In this document: positions 1 through 5,781 of the stretch, piece by piece
How positions within the stretch are numbered: the stretch's first letter is position 1
Layout of the letters: each line of letters opens with the position of its first letter
DNA from: Omnitrophica WOR_2 bacterium GWA2_47_8
GTDB lineage: Bacteria; Omnitrophota; Gorgyraeia; Zapsychrales; GWA2-47-8
Reading direction: 5' to 3'
Length of the DNA stretch: 7,402 bases
NCBI GenBank assembly: GCA_001805375.1
Contig: MHFY01000094.1
Coordinates: 24,126-31,527, forward strand
Program-made: the position numbers and the translations under genes
Notes under the pieces: generated by a model
Told to the model about the DNA's origin: nothing
The model's input: only the letters and a program-made list of their open reading frames with translations
Databases searched by the model: none

Positions 1-106
1 TCATAATAGGAACAACATATTTATCCGAAAGCCAAAGAGCGAAGCCGCCGATTAAAACAACAACAAAACCTGCAACAATAAAAAATTTCTTTAAAGTTCG
101 ACCCAT
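1..106 (-). CDS. N-terminal fragment of membrane-anchored protein, possibly polysaccharide deacetylase
   Basis: Only the first 35 codons lie in the window; the frame runs off the left edge. The protein starts MGRTLKKFF, followed by a hydrophobic stretch (about residues 8-26) rich in V, I, G, F and L: an uncleaved signal anchor or signal peptide with basic residues before it. After the helix it reads SDKYVVPIM. A VP(I/V)(L/M)-type stretch just after an N-terminal anchor resembles the start of NodB-homology polysaccharide deacetylases, whose catalytic domain opens with a Pro-Ile-Leu-Met-Tyr-His-like strand. The next codon begins with A, compatible with Met, but the Tyr-His is outside the window, so this is inference. 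An AsmA-like or other single-anchor protein is also possible. The ATG lies 19 bp after the yqeY-like stop and has only a weak GGA as ribosome binding site, suggesting co-transcription with the upstream genes. Confidence 0.6.
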   Translation of the reverse strand, partial: MGRTLKKFFIVAGFVVVLIGGFALWLSDKYVVPIM

Positions 107-125
107 TACATGATCCGCTAAAAAT

Positions 126-575
126 TTATAAACTCGAAAGGCCCTGTTTAACCAAATCGCTGACGCGTTTATTATCGGCCTTACCCGCAACCTTGGGCAT
201 CAAGACCTTCATCACATTCCCCATGTCTTTAACGCCCGTGGCCTTTGCCTCGGCGATCGCTGATTTGACCAGCCCCTGCAATTCCTGGTCCGACATCTCG
301 ACCGGAAGATACGACTTTAATATGACCAGTTCCGCTTTTTCTTTATCCACTAGGTCCTGCCGCCCGCCTTTTTCAAATTGAGAGATCGAGTCTTCTCTCT
401 GCTTGGCCTGCTTTTTGATAACGGCAATGACATCCGCATCTTCCACCTTCTCGATCCTTTTATCGATACGGACATTTTTGATCTGGGCTCTTAAAAAATT
501 AAGGGTCGATGACCTGATCGCATCTCTATCCTTCATCGCCTGAACATAATCTTGTTGGATCTTGTCTTCTAACAT
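126..575 (-). CDS. yqeY: GatB/YqeY domain-containing protein
   Basis: A 149-residue protein, the usual length for stand-alone YqeY proteins, which resemble the tRNA-binding tail domain of the amidotransferase subunit GatB. The family is thought to be tRNA-related, but its exact role is not established. Hallmarks along the whole length: the helical N-terminus with FLRAQIKN (27-34), KQAKQREDSISQFEKGGR (55-72), the acidic DKEKAEL followed by SYLP (88-91), and KDMGNVMKVLMPKVAGKAD (116-134). The frame is open 30 bp further upstream to an ATG at 605, but the ATG at 575 is preferred: it has a strong GGAGG six bases upstream, and the resulting MLEDKIQQD matches the family N-terminus. It is a soluble cytoplasmic protein. 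It follows the DUF167 gene by 80 bp containing a GC-rich hairpin, and precedes the membrane protein gene by 19 bp. Confidence 0.95.
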   Translation of the reverse strand: MLEDKIQQDYVQAMKDRDAIRSSTLNFLRAQIKNVRIDKRIEKVEDADVIAVIKKQAKQREDSISQFEKGGRQDLVDKEKAELVILKSYLPVEMSDQELQGLVKSAIAEAKATGVKDMGNVMKVLMPKVAGKADNKRVSDLVKQGLSSL

Positions 576-616
576 GGTTTCCTCCCGCACTTTTCCGCAT
601 TCCATTTAGAGGAAGT

Positions 617-646
617 GCGAGGCTCGCCCCGCTGGTTAGGCGGGGC
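617..646. repeat. GC-rich overlapping inverted repeats (hairpin) between DUF167 and yqeY genes
   Basis: Two perfect inverted repeats overlap. GCGAG-G-CTCGC spans 617-627, and GCCCCGC (626-632) pairs with GCGGGGC (640-646) across a 7-base loop. The sequence is much more GC-rich than its surroundings. There is no T tract after the stem on either strand, so it is not a canonical intrinsic terminator. It may instead be an RNA-processing or stability structure inside the transcript, or a copy of a dispersed REP-like element. Only one copy occurs in this window. Confidence 0.6.
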
Positions 647-655
647 GGCCTTAAA

Positions 656-874
656 TTAAGCATTTATCCTAATAGTTTTTATCCGGGATTGCAATCCCTT
701 TATGATCTCGATCTTAGATCTGCGAATATTATAATATTCGGCCAAAAATCCGATCAAGGCCTTATTGGCCTTCCCGTCCACCGGTGGAGCGGTCAAATGC
801 ACCTTTAAAACCCCCGCCTCTTCGACCGCGGAATTCTTTTTAGCTGAGGGAATGACCTTAACGGTAATGTCCAT
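656..874 (-). CDS. DUF167 (YggU/UPF0235) family protein
   Basis: A 72-residue protein matching the small UPF0235/YggU family end to end: an N-terminal strand ITVKVIPSAKKN (3-14), a second strand VLKVHLTAPP, the family signature APPVDGKANKALI (29-41), then a helix FLAEYYNI and the C-terminal IIKGLQSRIKTIRI. Members are small alpha/beta proteins of unknown biochemical function, and nothing here adds a specific role. The ATG at 874 lies only 8 bases after the stop of the metallopeptidase gene. No good ribosome binding site is visible directly before it (a GAAGG lies 16 bases upstream, too far), so translation may rely on coupling to the upstream gene. The length is at the short end of the family but covers the domain. 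Confidence 0.93.
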   Translation of the reverse strand: MDITVKVIPSAKKNSAVEEAGVLKVHLTAPPVDGKANKALIGFLAEYYNIRRSKIEIIKGLQSRIKTIRINA

Positions 875-882
875 GGGATTAT

Positions 883-1548
883 TTAAAAAACCTTCAGCGC
901 CAGATGATGTTCCTTAAGCCACTTTTCCCGCAATTTATAATCCGGCGCATATTGTTTTACCTTATTCCAAAACCTTTTGGAATGATCCGGATGGGCCAGG
1001 TGGCATAATTCGTGCACGATCACATAATCCATGACCTCCAAAGGCGCCATCACCAACTGCCAATTCAGGTTAATGGTCTTTGTCCGATGGTAGCAGCTGC
1101 CCCATATCCTCTTTTGCGTGCGGATGTTGACCTTTTCCGGCACCAACCCTAACGTTCTGGCTAATTGAAAAACCCGCACGCCAATGATCTCCAGAGCTTG
1201 CTTACGATACCATTTGATGAGTTCTTCTCTGGGAATATCTAAGGGATATTTCTCGCCTTGGAACAGATAGTATTTTTCTCCACTAGAATTCTGCTGGATT
1301 GCTTCATCATGGCGCTTTTTTAATTCCGCGCTTTTTCGGGTGATCCACCCTGCTTTTTTGTGGATAAAATCCTGAATGACCTGCTCTTTTAAAGCCCCTG
1401 GCGCATAAACGCTGATGCTACCCTTCTCATCGATACAGATCGACATAGTCCGGCGGTTACGCGAGCGTTTTAACGCAAAACGCAAAAGGCCTTCCCGGGT
1501 CGAAAGCTCTTTTTCTTCCTGTTCTAATTTATAAAACTGTTTTGGCAC
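883..1548 (-). CDS. YgjP-type zinc metallopeptidase (DUF45, M48-like)
   Basis: A 221-residue soluble protein of the YgjP/DUF45 family of putative zinc-dependent peptidases. The N-terminal part carries the typical basic strand RSRNRRTMSICIDEKGSISVYAP (28-50). A lysine-rich helical linker follows, then the conserved RIWGSC (147-152), INLNWQLVMAP (159-169) and the catalytic HExxH as HELCH (179-183). H189, in HLAHPDHSKRFW, is the expected third metal ligand and E180 the catalytic base. The physiological substrate of the family is unknown. The frame opens with GTG at 1548, without a visible Shine-Dalgarno. An ATG two bases upstream is in another frame. A TTG at residue 22, preceded by GGAAGG, is an alternative start that would still keep all conserved motifs. 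It heads the run of genes leading to DUF167 (8-bp gap) and YqeY. Confidence 0.92.
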   Translation of the reverse strand: MPKQFYKLEQEEKELSTREGLLRFALKRSRNRRTMSICIDEKGSISVYAPGALKEQVIQDFIHKKAGWITRKSAELKKRHDEAIQQNSSGEKYYLFQGEKYPLDIPREELIKWYRKQALEIIGVRVFQLARTLGLVPEKVNIRTQKRIWGSCYHRTKTINLNWQLVMAPLEVMDYVIVHELCHLAHPDHSKRFWNKVKQYAPDYKLREKWLKEHHLALKVF

Positions 1549-1635
1549 ATAAGAAGTTTACTACAAATCCAAATAGGCAGGTACAGAAAATAGGAAAAGT
1601 TGCTGAGAGATGCTTCTGGCAGATCAGGTTAGTCG

Positions 1636-1668
1636 AACGTCTTGAAACTATTCAACGAATTCGACGTT
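1636..1668. repeat. Imperfect inverted repeat spanning the stop codon of the PilZ gene
   Basis: TTGAA (1642-1646) and TTCAA (1651-1655) form a 5-bp stem with a 4-base loop. They are extended by AACGTC (1636-1641) and GACGTT (1663-1668) after a one-sided 7-base bulge. On the minus strand this would be a weak 3'-end structure at the stop codon (1648-1650). It lacks a T tract, so it is not a clear terminator. The remaining part of the 99-bp gap to the metallopeptidase gene (1549-1647) shows no convincing promoter or terminator. Confidence 0.3.
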
Positions 1669-2700
1669 GACCTTAAGATTGCTGGGGGTTTGGCCTGTGG
1701 GCTTCCAAACCTTACCCTCTTTGACCATAAAACCATTGTTGCCGTAGAGAGATTCGAGGGCGTCGCGTTCTTTTTGAGCAGTGACTTTAGCGACATAGGC
1801 GTCATGCCTGAGTTGTTTAAGCCGTGTTTGCATAAAGCGGATCTTATCTTTGAACAAAGCGATCCTTGAATTTGCTTCATCGACAGATACGACATCCCCG
1901 TCCAAAATACGCAGCCGTTCCTGGACAGCGGCCAAAGTAGCCTGGACACTGCTGAGTTCACCGGTTAATTGGGTGTTGGTCCCCTGCAATTGCTTTAAAC
2001 TATTGATAAAGGCGTTCTTTTCATCCTCTAATTGAGCGATATTGGTCTGGGCCTGCTGTAAGAGGGATTGTAAATTTTCATTTTCTGCCTTGGCAGCGGT
2101 CAATTCGATCTTAGTTTGTTCAAGCAGGTCTTTGGTAACGGTCAATTCCTGAGAAAGTTTTTGAGTGAGCGTCACTTGGCCTTGATAGGCTGTGGTCATT
2201 TGTTGATTAGCCAGCTCTAAAGTTTGGTACATTTCCAAATGCTGGGCAATGATAAAGGCTGTTAACCCGATCAGGGAAACAGCTAAGAGAAGGCTGATCA
2301 CACTGCGGATCCGGCGGCCGGCGGTGGAACGATTGATCTTTTTTTGAACCTTATCGCGTAATTGAGAAACGGATTCAGTTGATGGATCGATAAGCTGAAT
2401 GCCGCAAAGGATTCTGTTTCTGGAAAATGGTTTTTTCTTGCACCATACTAAACGGCCTTCTTGGGGTAAGAAGGCGGCACCGCTGCCATTAGCCGCAGGA
2501 GACTGGACTGAAAATACGCTTCGTTCAATGGGGGTAAATGCAGAATTAGCTTCCAAAAGCATTCCGGATGTACTGACATTGACTAATCGGCCTTCACCGC
2601 GCAGTTCACTATCTTTGATCGACCAGCGGACAGCCGCGTTTTCTTTAACTCTTAAGCTTGCTCTTGATTCCTGCACGATTTCTTTTCCATTTAACCCCAT
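1648..2700 (-). CDS. PilZ domain protein with transmembrane helix and long coiled coil (putative c-di-GMP receptor)
   Basis: A 350-residue protein. Residues about 12-108 are a PilZ domain: RASLR (13-17) supplies the RxxxR motif and NVSTSG (41-46) the (D/N)xSxxG motif, together the full c-di-GMP-binding signature. Strands EGRLVWCKK (81-89) and LCGIQLID (98-105) close the barrel. A basic stretch (K117-R132) leads into one transmembrane helix (about 133-152). The charge pattern puts the PilZ domain in the cytoplasm and the rest outside. Residues about 155-318 are Q/L/E-rich heptad-like coiled coil. The last 30 residues (GNNGFMVKEGKVWKPTGQ and on) are a non-coiled tail. The ATG at 2700 follows AAAGGAG at good spacing. 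The function is inferred: binding c-di-GMP inside could alter the extracytoplasmic coiled coil, perhaps affecting envelope or surface structures. It is monocistronic or leads into the metallopeptidase gene. It is divergent from the response regulator gene. Confidence 0.88.
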   Translation of the reverse strand: MGLNGKEIVQESRASLRVKENAAVRWSIKDSELRGEGRLVNVSTSGMLLEANSAFTPIERSVFSVQSPAANGSGAAFLPQEGRLVWCKKKPFSRNRILCGIQLIDPSTESVSQLRDKVQKKINRSTAGRRIRSVISLLLAVSLIGLTAFIIAQHLEMYQTLELANQQMTTAYQGQVTLTQKLSQELTVTKDLLEQTKIELTAAKAENENLQSLLQQAQTNIAQLEDEKNAFINSLKQLQGTNTQLTGELSSVQATLAAVQERLRILDGDVVSVDEANSRIALFKDKIRFMQTRLKQLRHDAYVAKVTAQKERDALESLYGNNGFMVKEGKVWKPTGQTPSNLKVNVEFVE

Positions 2701-2761
2701 GATAATTTTCTCCTTTTAACTTGACAGCTAAATGTTCTTTCTAGCCATCACAAGTGTGTAT

Positions 2762-2790
2762 AGTATACCCGCTGAACATGAGATTGACAA
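2762..2790 (-). promoter_or_regulatory. Sigma70-type promoter of the PilZ gene
   Basis: On the minus strand, TTGTCA (2790-2785) and TATACT (2767-2762) each match the -35 and -10 consensus at five of six positions and are separated by exactly 17 bp. Transcription would start near 2755, giving a leader of about 55 bases before the ATG at 2700, with an AAAGGAG ribosome binding site. The -35 region is followed upstream by the repeat-rich part of the divergent intergenic region. Confidence 0.75.
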
Positions 2791-2815
2791 GAAATTTTTA
2801 TTAAGGGCCTGAAGG

Positions 2816-2825
2816 GGCATTTTTT
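2816..2825. repeat. 10-bp direct repeat, copy 1 (GGCATTTTTT)
   Basis: GGCATTTTTT occurs here and again at 2879-2888 in the same orientation, 63 bp apart, close to six turns of B-DNA. It lies 26 bp upstream of the -35 box of the PilZ promoter. It could be a protein-binding half-site, but A/T-rich repeats of this length also arise by chance. Confidence 0.4.
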
Positions 2826-2841
2826 ACCCTAAAATATGATG

Positions 2842-2876
2842 TTTTAACGGTTTTCAAGCCTATCAAAACCTTAAAA
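2842..2876. repeat. 12-bp inverted repeat with one bulged base
   Basis: TTTTAA-c-GGTTTT (2842-2854) is complementary to AAAACCTTAAAA (2865-2876), with a 10-base spacer (2855-2864) and one extra C at 2848. It lies between the divergent PilZ and response-regulator genes, about 50 bp upstream of the PilZ -35 box. As DNA it could be an operator for a dimeric regulator. As RNA, if transcribed from the plus strand, it would be an AT-rich hairpin. It is not followed by a T tract within a few bases. Confidence 0.5.
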
Positions 2877-2887
2877 ATGGCATTTTT
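2873..2887. promoter_or_regulatory. Perfect 7+1+7 palindrome, candidate operator
   Basis: AAAAATG-G-CATTTTT is a perfect palindrome with a single central base. It overlaps the right arm of the preceding inverted repeat and contains copy 2 of the GGCATTTTTT direct repeat. GCATTTT (2880-2886) can alternatively pair with AAAATGC (2893-2899). Size and symmetry fit a site for a dimeric DNA-binding protein, but no such regulator is encoded in the window. A run of seven C (2904-2910) follows. Confidence 0.35.
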
Positions 2888-2888
2888 T
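2879..2888. repeat. 10-bp direct repeat, copy 2 (GGCATTTTTT)
   Basis: This is the second copy of the repeat found at 2816-2825, here forming the right half of the palindrome at 2873-2887. The first copy lacks the left half, so only this copy is symmetric. Confidence 0.4.
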
Positions 2889-3030
2889 GTTCAAAATGCT
2901 CAGCCCCCCCTCGTTTTTCCCCGACCTTTCATGAAGAATTTTAATTTTTAATTCATCTTAAGTTAATGTTCTATTTGGTAAAAATAGACGAAATAAAAAG
3001 TGCATGCGGGGACTAATAAAGGAGCGTGCC

Positions 3031-3423
3031 ATGAAAAAAATCCTCATTATTGAAGATCACGAAACACTGCTGACGATCTACTCAAACTTTTTAAGCAGCC
3101 TGGGTGTTGAAACCCTGAAAGCGAAAAGCGTTTGGGAGGCAGCGGATACCCTCATAACTCAAAAGATCGATCTGGTACTTTTGGATCTAAATCTTCCCGA
3201 GATGGATGGGAAAGATTTTATTGATATTATTTATGAACATGACCCTAACCTTAAGGTCATCGTCTGTAGTGTTGAACCGGTTGAAAGGCAGATAGAGCTG
3301 ATCCCGACAGCGGTGGACTACTTTGACAAATCTCAGAGTTTTCATCTTTTACTGAGAAAAGTCGCTTATGCCTTATATAACGATCATCCAAACCGGGCTC
3401 AAAATTATCTTAAAGTGCGGTAG
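3031..3423 (+). CDS. Single-domain response regulator (CheY-like receiver)
   Basis: A 130-residue stand-alone receiver domain with no output domain. Visible hallmarks: MKKILIIEDHE with the acidic pair E8/D9, the phosphoacceptor D52 in LVLLDLNLPEMDG, S80 at the conserved Thr/Ser position in VIVCSVEP, and the switch lysine K100 in YFDKS. All catalytic positions are intact, so it should be phosphorylated by a histidine kinase, none of which is encoded here. The short tail after helix 5 (NDHPNRAQNYLKVR) is too small for a DNA-binding domain. The ATG at 3031 is chosen over an in-frame ATG at 3004 because AAAGGAG lies just upstream of 3031 and MKKILIIED is the normal receiver start. A weak extended -10 (TGGTAAAAA, 2976-2984) without a good -35 is the best promoter guess. 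It is divergent from the PilZ gene and convergent with the nuclease gene. Confidence 0.95.
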   Translation: MKKILIIEDHETLLTIYSNFLSSLGVETLKAKSVWEAADTLITQKIDLVLLDLNLPEMDGKDFIDIIYEHDPNLKVIVCSVEPVERQIELIPTAVDYFDKSQSFHLLLRKVAYALYNDHPNRAQNYLKVR

Positions 3424-3425
3424 TT

Positions 3426-4205
3426 TCAGAAGAGATCGATCTGTTTTTCTGCCTGGATGGAAGGATCTTTGAAGGATTGTTGGTATTGGCAGTGTTCGCA
3501 GTGCTGTCCATAGGCCGGAAGGATATCACTTTCCAGGCATTGGCGGGCTTCCCGGATAACGTTCTCGACCCAGTTGTCGTTCCCTTCATAAGCGATCAGC
3601 TCCATCTTGAACTCCAGCCTCCCCTCAAAGAGAGGTTTTGCCTTATCGGCATTGCAGTAAAGGAAATATCCGGTATTCGAAACATTTAAATTTTGTTTAC
3701 GCAAAAGCCATTGATAAATTTCCATCTGGCGTTTATAGGCCTGGCGGCTTTCGGTGTCAATGGTGACCGCTCCGGTGGTGCTGGTCGCCTTATAATCGAC
3801 GACAATGATCTCTTTTTTCGTATTGATCCACAGATCATCCACCGCGCCGAAAAGGATAAAATTCGTCTCTTTGTGATGGTATTGAATGCCCTTGAACGTT
3901 TCCCTCCATTCATCCAATAACGGATGGCTGAAAGGGTACGCATCAACTTTAAAATCCTGCATGATCGGATGCGGCTGGCGTTTCGTTCGGTAAAGGTCGA
4001 ATTCTTTTTTTAAAAGATGGTCAACAGCGGAGTTCAAGGTATATGGCGGAAAACCGGGCTGCTCGATGCCCAGGCGCCTGTCCAAATAGAAACAACGCGG
4101 GCATTTTACAAAATTTTCCAAACGGCTGCGGCTTAACTTAAACGGCTTCGTGGATGCCGGGTCAAAAAGATTCCGCGTCCTTTCCCAGCCATTTATTTTT
4201 TTCAT
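3426..4205 (-). CDS. PD-(D/E)XK nuclease family protein (RecB/Cas4-like), with four cysteines
   Basis: A 259-residue predicted DNA nuclease. The N-terminal LSRSRLENFVKCPRCFYLDRR region (24-44) is typical of RecB/AddB/Cas4-like nucleases. Catalytic-core elements follow: H63 in NSAVDHLL (possible motif I), FGAVDD with D123 (motif II), IIVVDYKAT with D137 and K139 (the D-x-K of motif III) and RQMEIYQWLL with Q160 and Y164 (the QxxxY motif). Cysteines C35 and C38 (CPRC) and C236 and C239 (CEHC) could bind a 4Fe-4S cluster or zinc clamping the two ends of the domain. No helicase domain is attached. The ATG overlaps the methyltransferase stop as ATGA, suggesting translational coupling; no strong ribosome binding site is present. 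The stop lies 2 bp from the stop of the convergent response regulator gene. A biological role in repair or defence cannot be assigned: there is no CRISPR, helicase or cas gene nearby. Confidence 0.88.
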   Translation of the reverse strand: MKKINGWERTRNLFDPASTKPFKLSRSRLENFVKCPRCFYLDRRLGIEQPGFPPYTLNSAVDHLLKKEFDLYRTKRQPHPIMQDFKVDAYPFSHPLLDEWRETFKGIQYHHKETNFILFGAVDDLWINTKKEIIVVDYKATSTTGAVTIDTESRQAYKRQMEIYQWLLRKQNLNVSNTGYFLYCNADKAKPLFEGRLEFKMELIAYEGNDNWVENVIREARQCLESDILPAYGQHCEHCQYQQSFKDPSIQAEKQIDLF

Positions 4206-4840
4206 ATCTTGCCGGAATTTCCGTCCACAGTTAAGATAAAAGTCGTATGCTGGTATAGCTTCAGGTAAGTTTTAAATGACTCAACACTCGCCACGTCCAA
4301 ACCTTTCACTTTATGAAAGACCGCCTGCATCTCATCGATCGTGCGGAAACGCCCTCCCCGGTCCAGCCGATAAAAAAAACGGCTCAAGGAATTCTGTGAT
4401 CCAAAGAAGACCGGATCACTGACAAAAATATACCGGCGGCTTAAACGTTTAAATTCCTCCAACGCCCTGACAAATTCCTCATCCGTTAAATGATGGGACG
4501 TATCAATAAAAAATATCGTGTCGAAAGATTTATTTTTAAAAGGCAGCTCGAAGGCGTTCCCAATCAAGAATGGGAACTTTGAATTATGCTTAGCGGCAAA
4601 ACTGACCCGCGCCAGGCTGTTGTCCAAGCCAACATACTCTCCGGTATCGGCCCTGGCGTATTCTCCCAAACCGCAGCCCACGTCTAAAATGCGCCCGCAG
4701 TTAATGTCCTTAATGATCCGGAAAAATCCAGAGACTTTTCCGGCATCCAGCAGGTTACGCTGTATCCTGGAAAGCCAGGGATTCTCCAGCAATCCTCCCC
4801 AGCGCATTTTTTGATCGACCTTAGTCGGCAGCGGACTCAT
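4202..4840 (-). CDS. Class I SAM-dependent methyltransferase
   Basis: A 212-residue protein with a Rossmann-fold methyltransferase core. GRILDVGCGLGEYA (49-62) is the glycine-rich SAM-binding motif I. YVGLDNS (69-75) ends strand 2 with D73, the likely ribose-binding acidic residue. GNAFELPFKNKSFDTIFFIDTSHHL (94-118) covers the motif after strand 3 and the strand-4 region of the Methyltransf_11/25 type. The N-terminal extension RWGGLLENPWLSRIQRNLL may shape the substrate pocket. The C-terminal part has RRYIFVSDPVF and an FYRLDRGGRFRTIDEM region as in many small-molecule methyltransferases. The substrate is unknown; a sugar, lipid or quinone would fit its place after two glycosyltransferase genes. 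The ATG at 4840 directly abuts the upstream stop codon with only a weak ribosome binding site. Its own stop overlaps the nuclease start. Confidence 0.92.
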   Translation of the reverse strand: MSPLPTKVDQKMRWGGLLENPWLSRIQRNLLDAGKVSGFFRIIKDINCGRILDVGCGLGEYARADTGEYVGLDNSLARVSFAAKHNSKFPFLIGNAFELPFKNKSFDTIFFIDTSHHLTDEEFVRALEEFKRLSRRYIFVSDPVFFGSQNSLSRFFYRLDRGGRFRTIDEMQAVFHKVKGLDVASVESFKTYLKLYQHTTFILTVDGNSGKI

Positions 4841-5779
4841 TTAAGGCTCTAAGATCTGATCGACCACATACAAAGGCCGGCGCTTGATGTCATCCCCGAT
4901 GCGGGCCACATATTCGCCGATGACACCGATGGCCAACAGCTGAATACCGCCGATAAAAAGTACAAAGATAGTCAGCGATGTCCAGCCGGTCACGGTTTGA
5001 TCTGTAAATATTTTTAGGTATAAACTCACCAAGATCCCTAAAAAGGAAAGCAGGGAAATACTGAACCCCAAGAACGAAATGATCCGCAGAGGAAGGAAGG
5101 AAAAGGACGTTGCGGCATCAAAAGAGAATTTGATCATTCTCCAAAAACCGAATTTTGTCGAACCGGCCTTCCGGGGTTTCCGGACGTACTCAACCGTGGC
5201 GCGCTTAAATCCCGCCCAGGCCACCATTCCGCGCAAAAATCGATGCCTCTCATCCATCTGATTTAAAATATCCACGACCTTACGGTCTAAAAGGTAAAAG
5301 TCCCCGACATTCTCCGCGATATTGACGTTCGTGGCGAAGCGGATCAATTTATAGAACAAGCCGGCGGTCCATTTCTTAAAAAAACTCTCCCCTTCTCTTT
5401 TACTGCGTACCGCCAGGACGATTTCGTTCCCTTCTTTCCATTTGGCGACAAAACCCTGAATGACTTCCGGAGGGTCTTGGAGGTCACTGTCCATGACCAC
5501 GACCGCTTTCCCGGAAACGTTCTTCAACCCCGATGTGATAGCGATCTGGTGGCCGAAATTACGGGACAATTTGATGATCTTTAAATGCGGGCGATACCGC
5601 GCGTGCAGTTCCGCCAGCTTTACGAAGGAATTATCCTTGCTGCCGTCATCCACAAAGATGATCTCATAAGGAAGATTTGTTTCCTTTAATGTTTTATTTA
5701 ACCGCGAGGCGAGTTCCTCTAAAACACTTTCCTCGTTATAAACCGGCAAGACCACAGAAATAGCCACAGGTTCTTTCAA
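4841..5779 (-). CDS. GT2 polyprenyl-phosphate glycosyltransferase (GtrB/DPMS-like)
   Basis: A 312-residue family 2 glycosyltransferase of the type that moves a sugar from a nucleotide donor to undecaprenyl phosphate at the cytoplasmic membrane face. Motifs: ISVVLPVYNEE (7-17), EIIFVDDGSKDNS with D44/D45 for nucleotide binding, the metal-binding DSDLQDPPE (97-105), NVGDFYLLDR near 157-166, and RFLRGMVAWAGF near 180-191. The basic RKPRKAGSTKFGFWRM precedes two C-terminal transmembrane helices (about 229-256 and 266-290), the classic GtrB/YfdH layout. The conserved ending IGEYVARIGDDIKRRPLYVV is present. Donor sugar (glucose, mannose or another) cannot be decided. The start is TTG at 5779, supported by AAAGGAAA eight bases upstream and by the family N-terminus. 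It lies 2 bp after the GT-C gene, whose donor it probably makes. Confidence 0.95.
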   Translation of the reverse strand: MKEPVAISVVLPVYNEESVLEELASRLNKTLKETNLPYEIIFVDDGSKDNSFVKLAELHARYRPHLKIIKLSRNFGHQIAITSGLKNVSGKAVVVMDSDLQDPPEVIQGFVAKWKEGNEIVLAVRSKREGESFFKKWTAGLFYKLIRFATNVNIAENVGDFYLLDRKVVDILNQMDERHRFLRGMVAWAGFKRATVEYVRKPRKAGSTKFGFWRMIKFSFDAATSFSFLPLRIISFLGFSISLLSFLGILVSLYLKIFTDQTVTGWTSLTIFVLFIGGIQLLAIGVIGEYVARIGDDIKRRPLYVVDQILEP

Positions 5780-5781
5780 CG

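Noticed and set aside
576..605. Ten-codon upstream extension of the YqeY protein
   Set aside because: The extension contains the GGAGG that serves the ATG at 575, and family members begin at that methionine.
1629..1961. Minus-strand open frame of 110 codons overlapping the end of the PilZ gene
   Set aside because: It lies in another frame of the coiled-coil coding sequence, has no domain features or ribosome binding site, and its composition is that of a shifted repeat-rich frame.
2399..2719. Plus-strand open frame of 106 codons opposite the PilZ domain
   Set aside because: It is antisense to a confidently identified PilZ domain, lacks any recognisable motif and ends inside the PilZ leader.
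2784..2812. Plus-strand TTGACA (2784-2789) as a promoter for the response regulator
   Set aside because: No -10-like hexamer occurs 16-18 bp downstream. The match arises because it overlaps the opposite-strand -35 box of the PilZ promoter.
2976..2984. TGGTAAAAA as an extended -10 for the response regulator
   Set aside because: The -35 position (2956-2961, TCTTAA) is poor and the area is AT-rich. It is kept only as a remark in the gene entry.
3004..3030. Earlier ATG for the response regulator
   Set aside because: No ribosome binding site precedes it, while AAAGGAG precedes the ATG at 3031, which gives the standard receiver N-terminus.
3426..4205. CRISPR-associated Cas4 identity for the nuclease
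   Set aside because: No CRISPR repeats or cas1/cas2 genes are present in the window, and the cysteine layout differs from Cas4.
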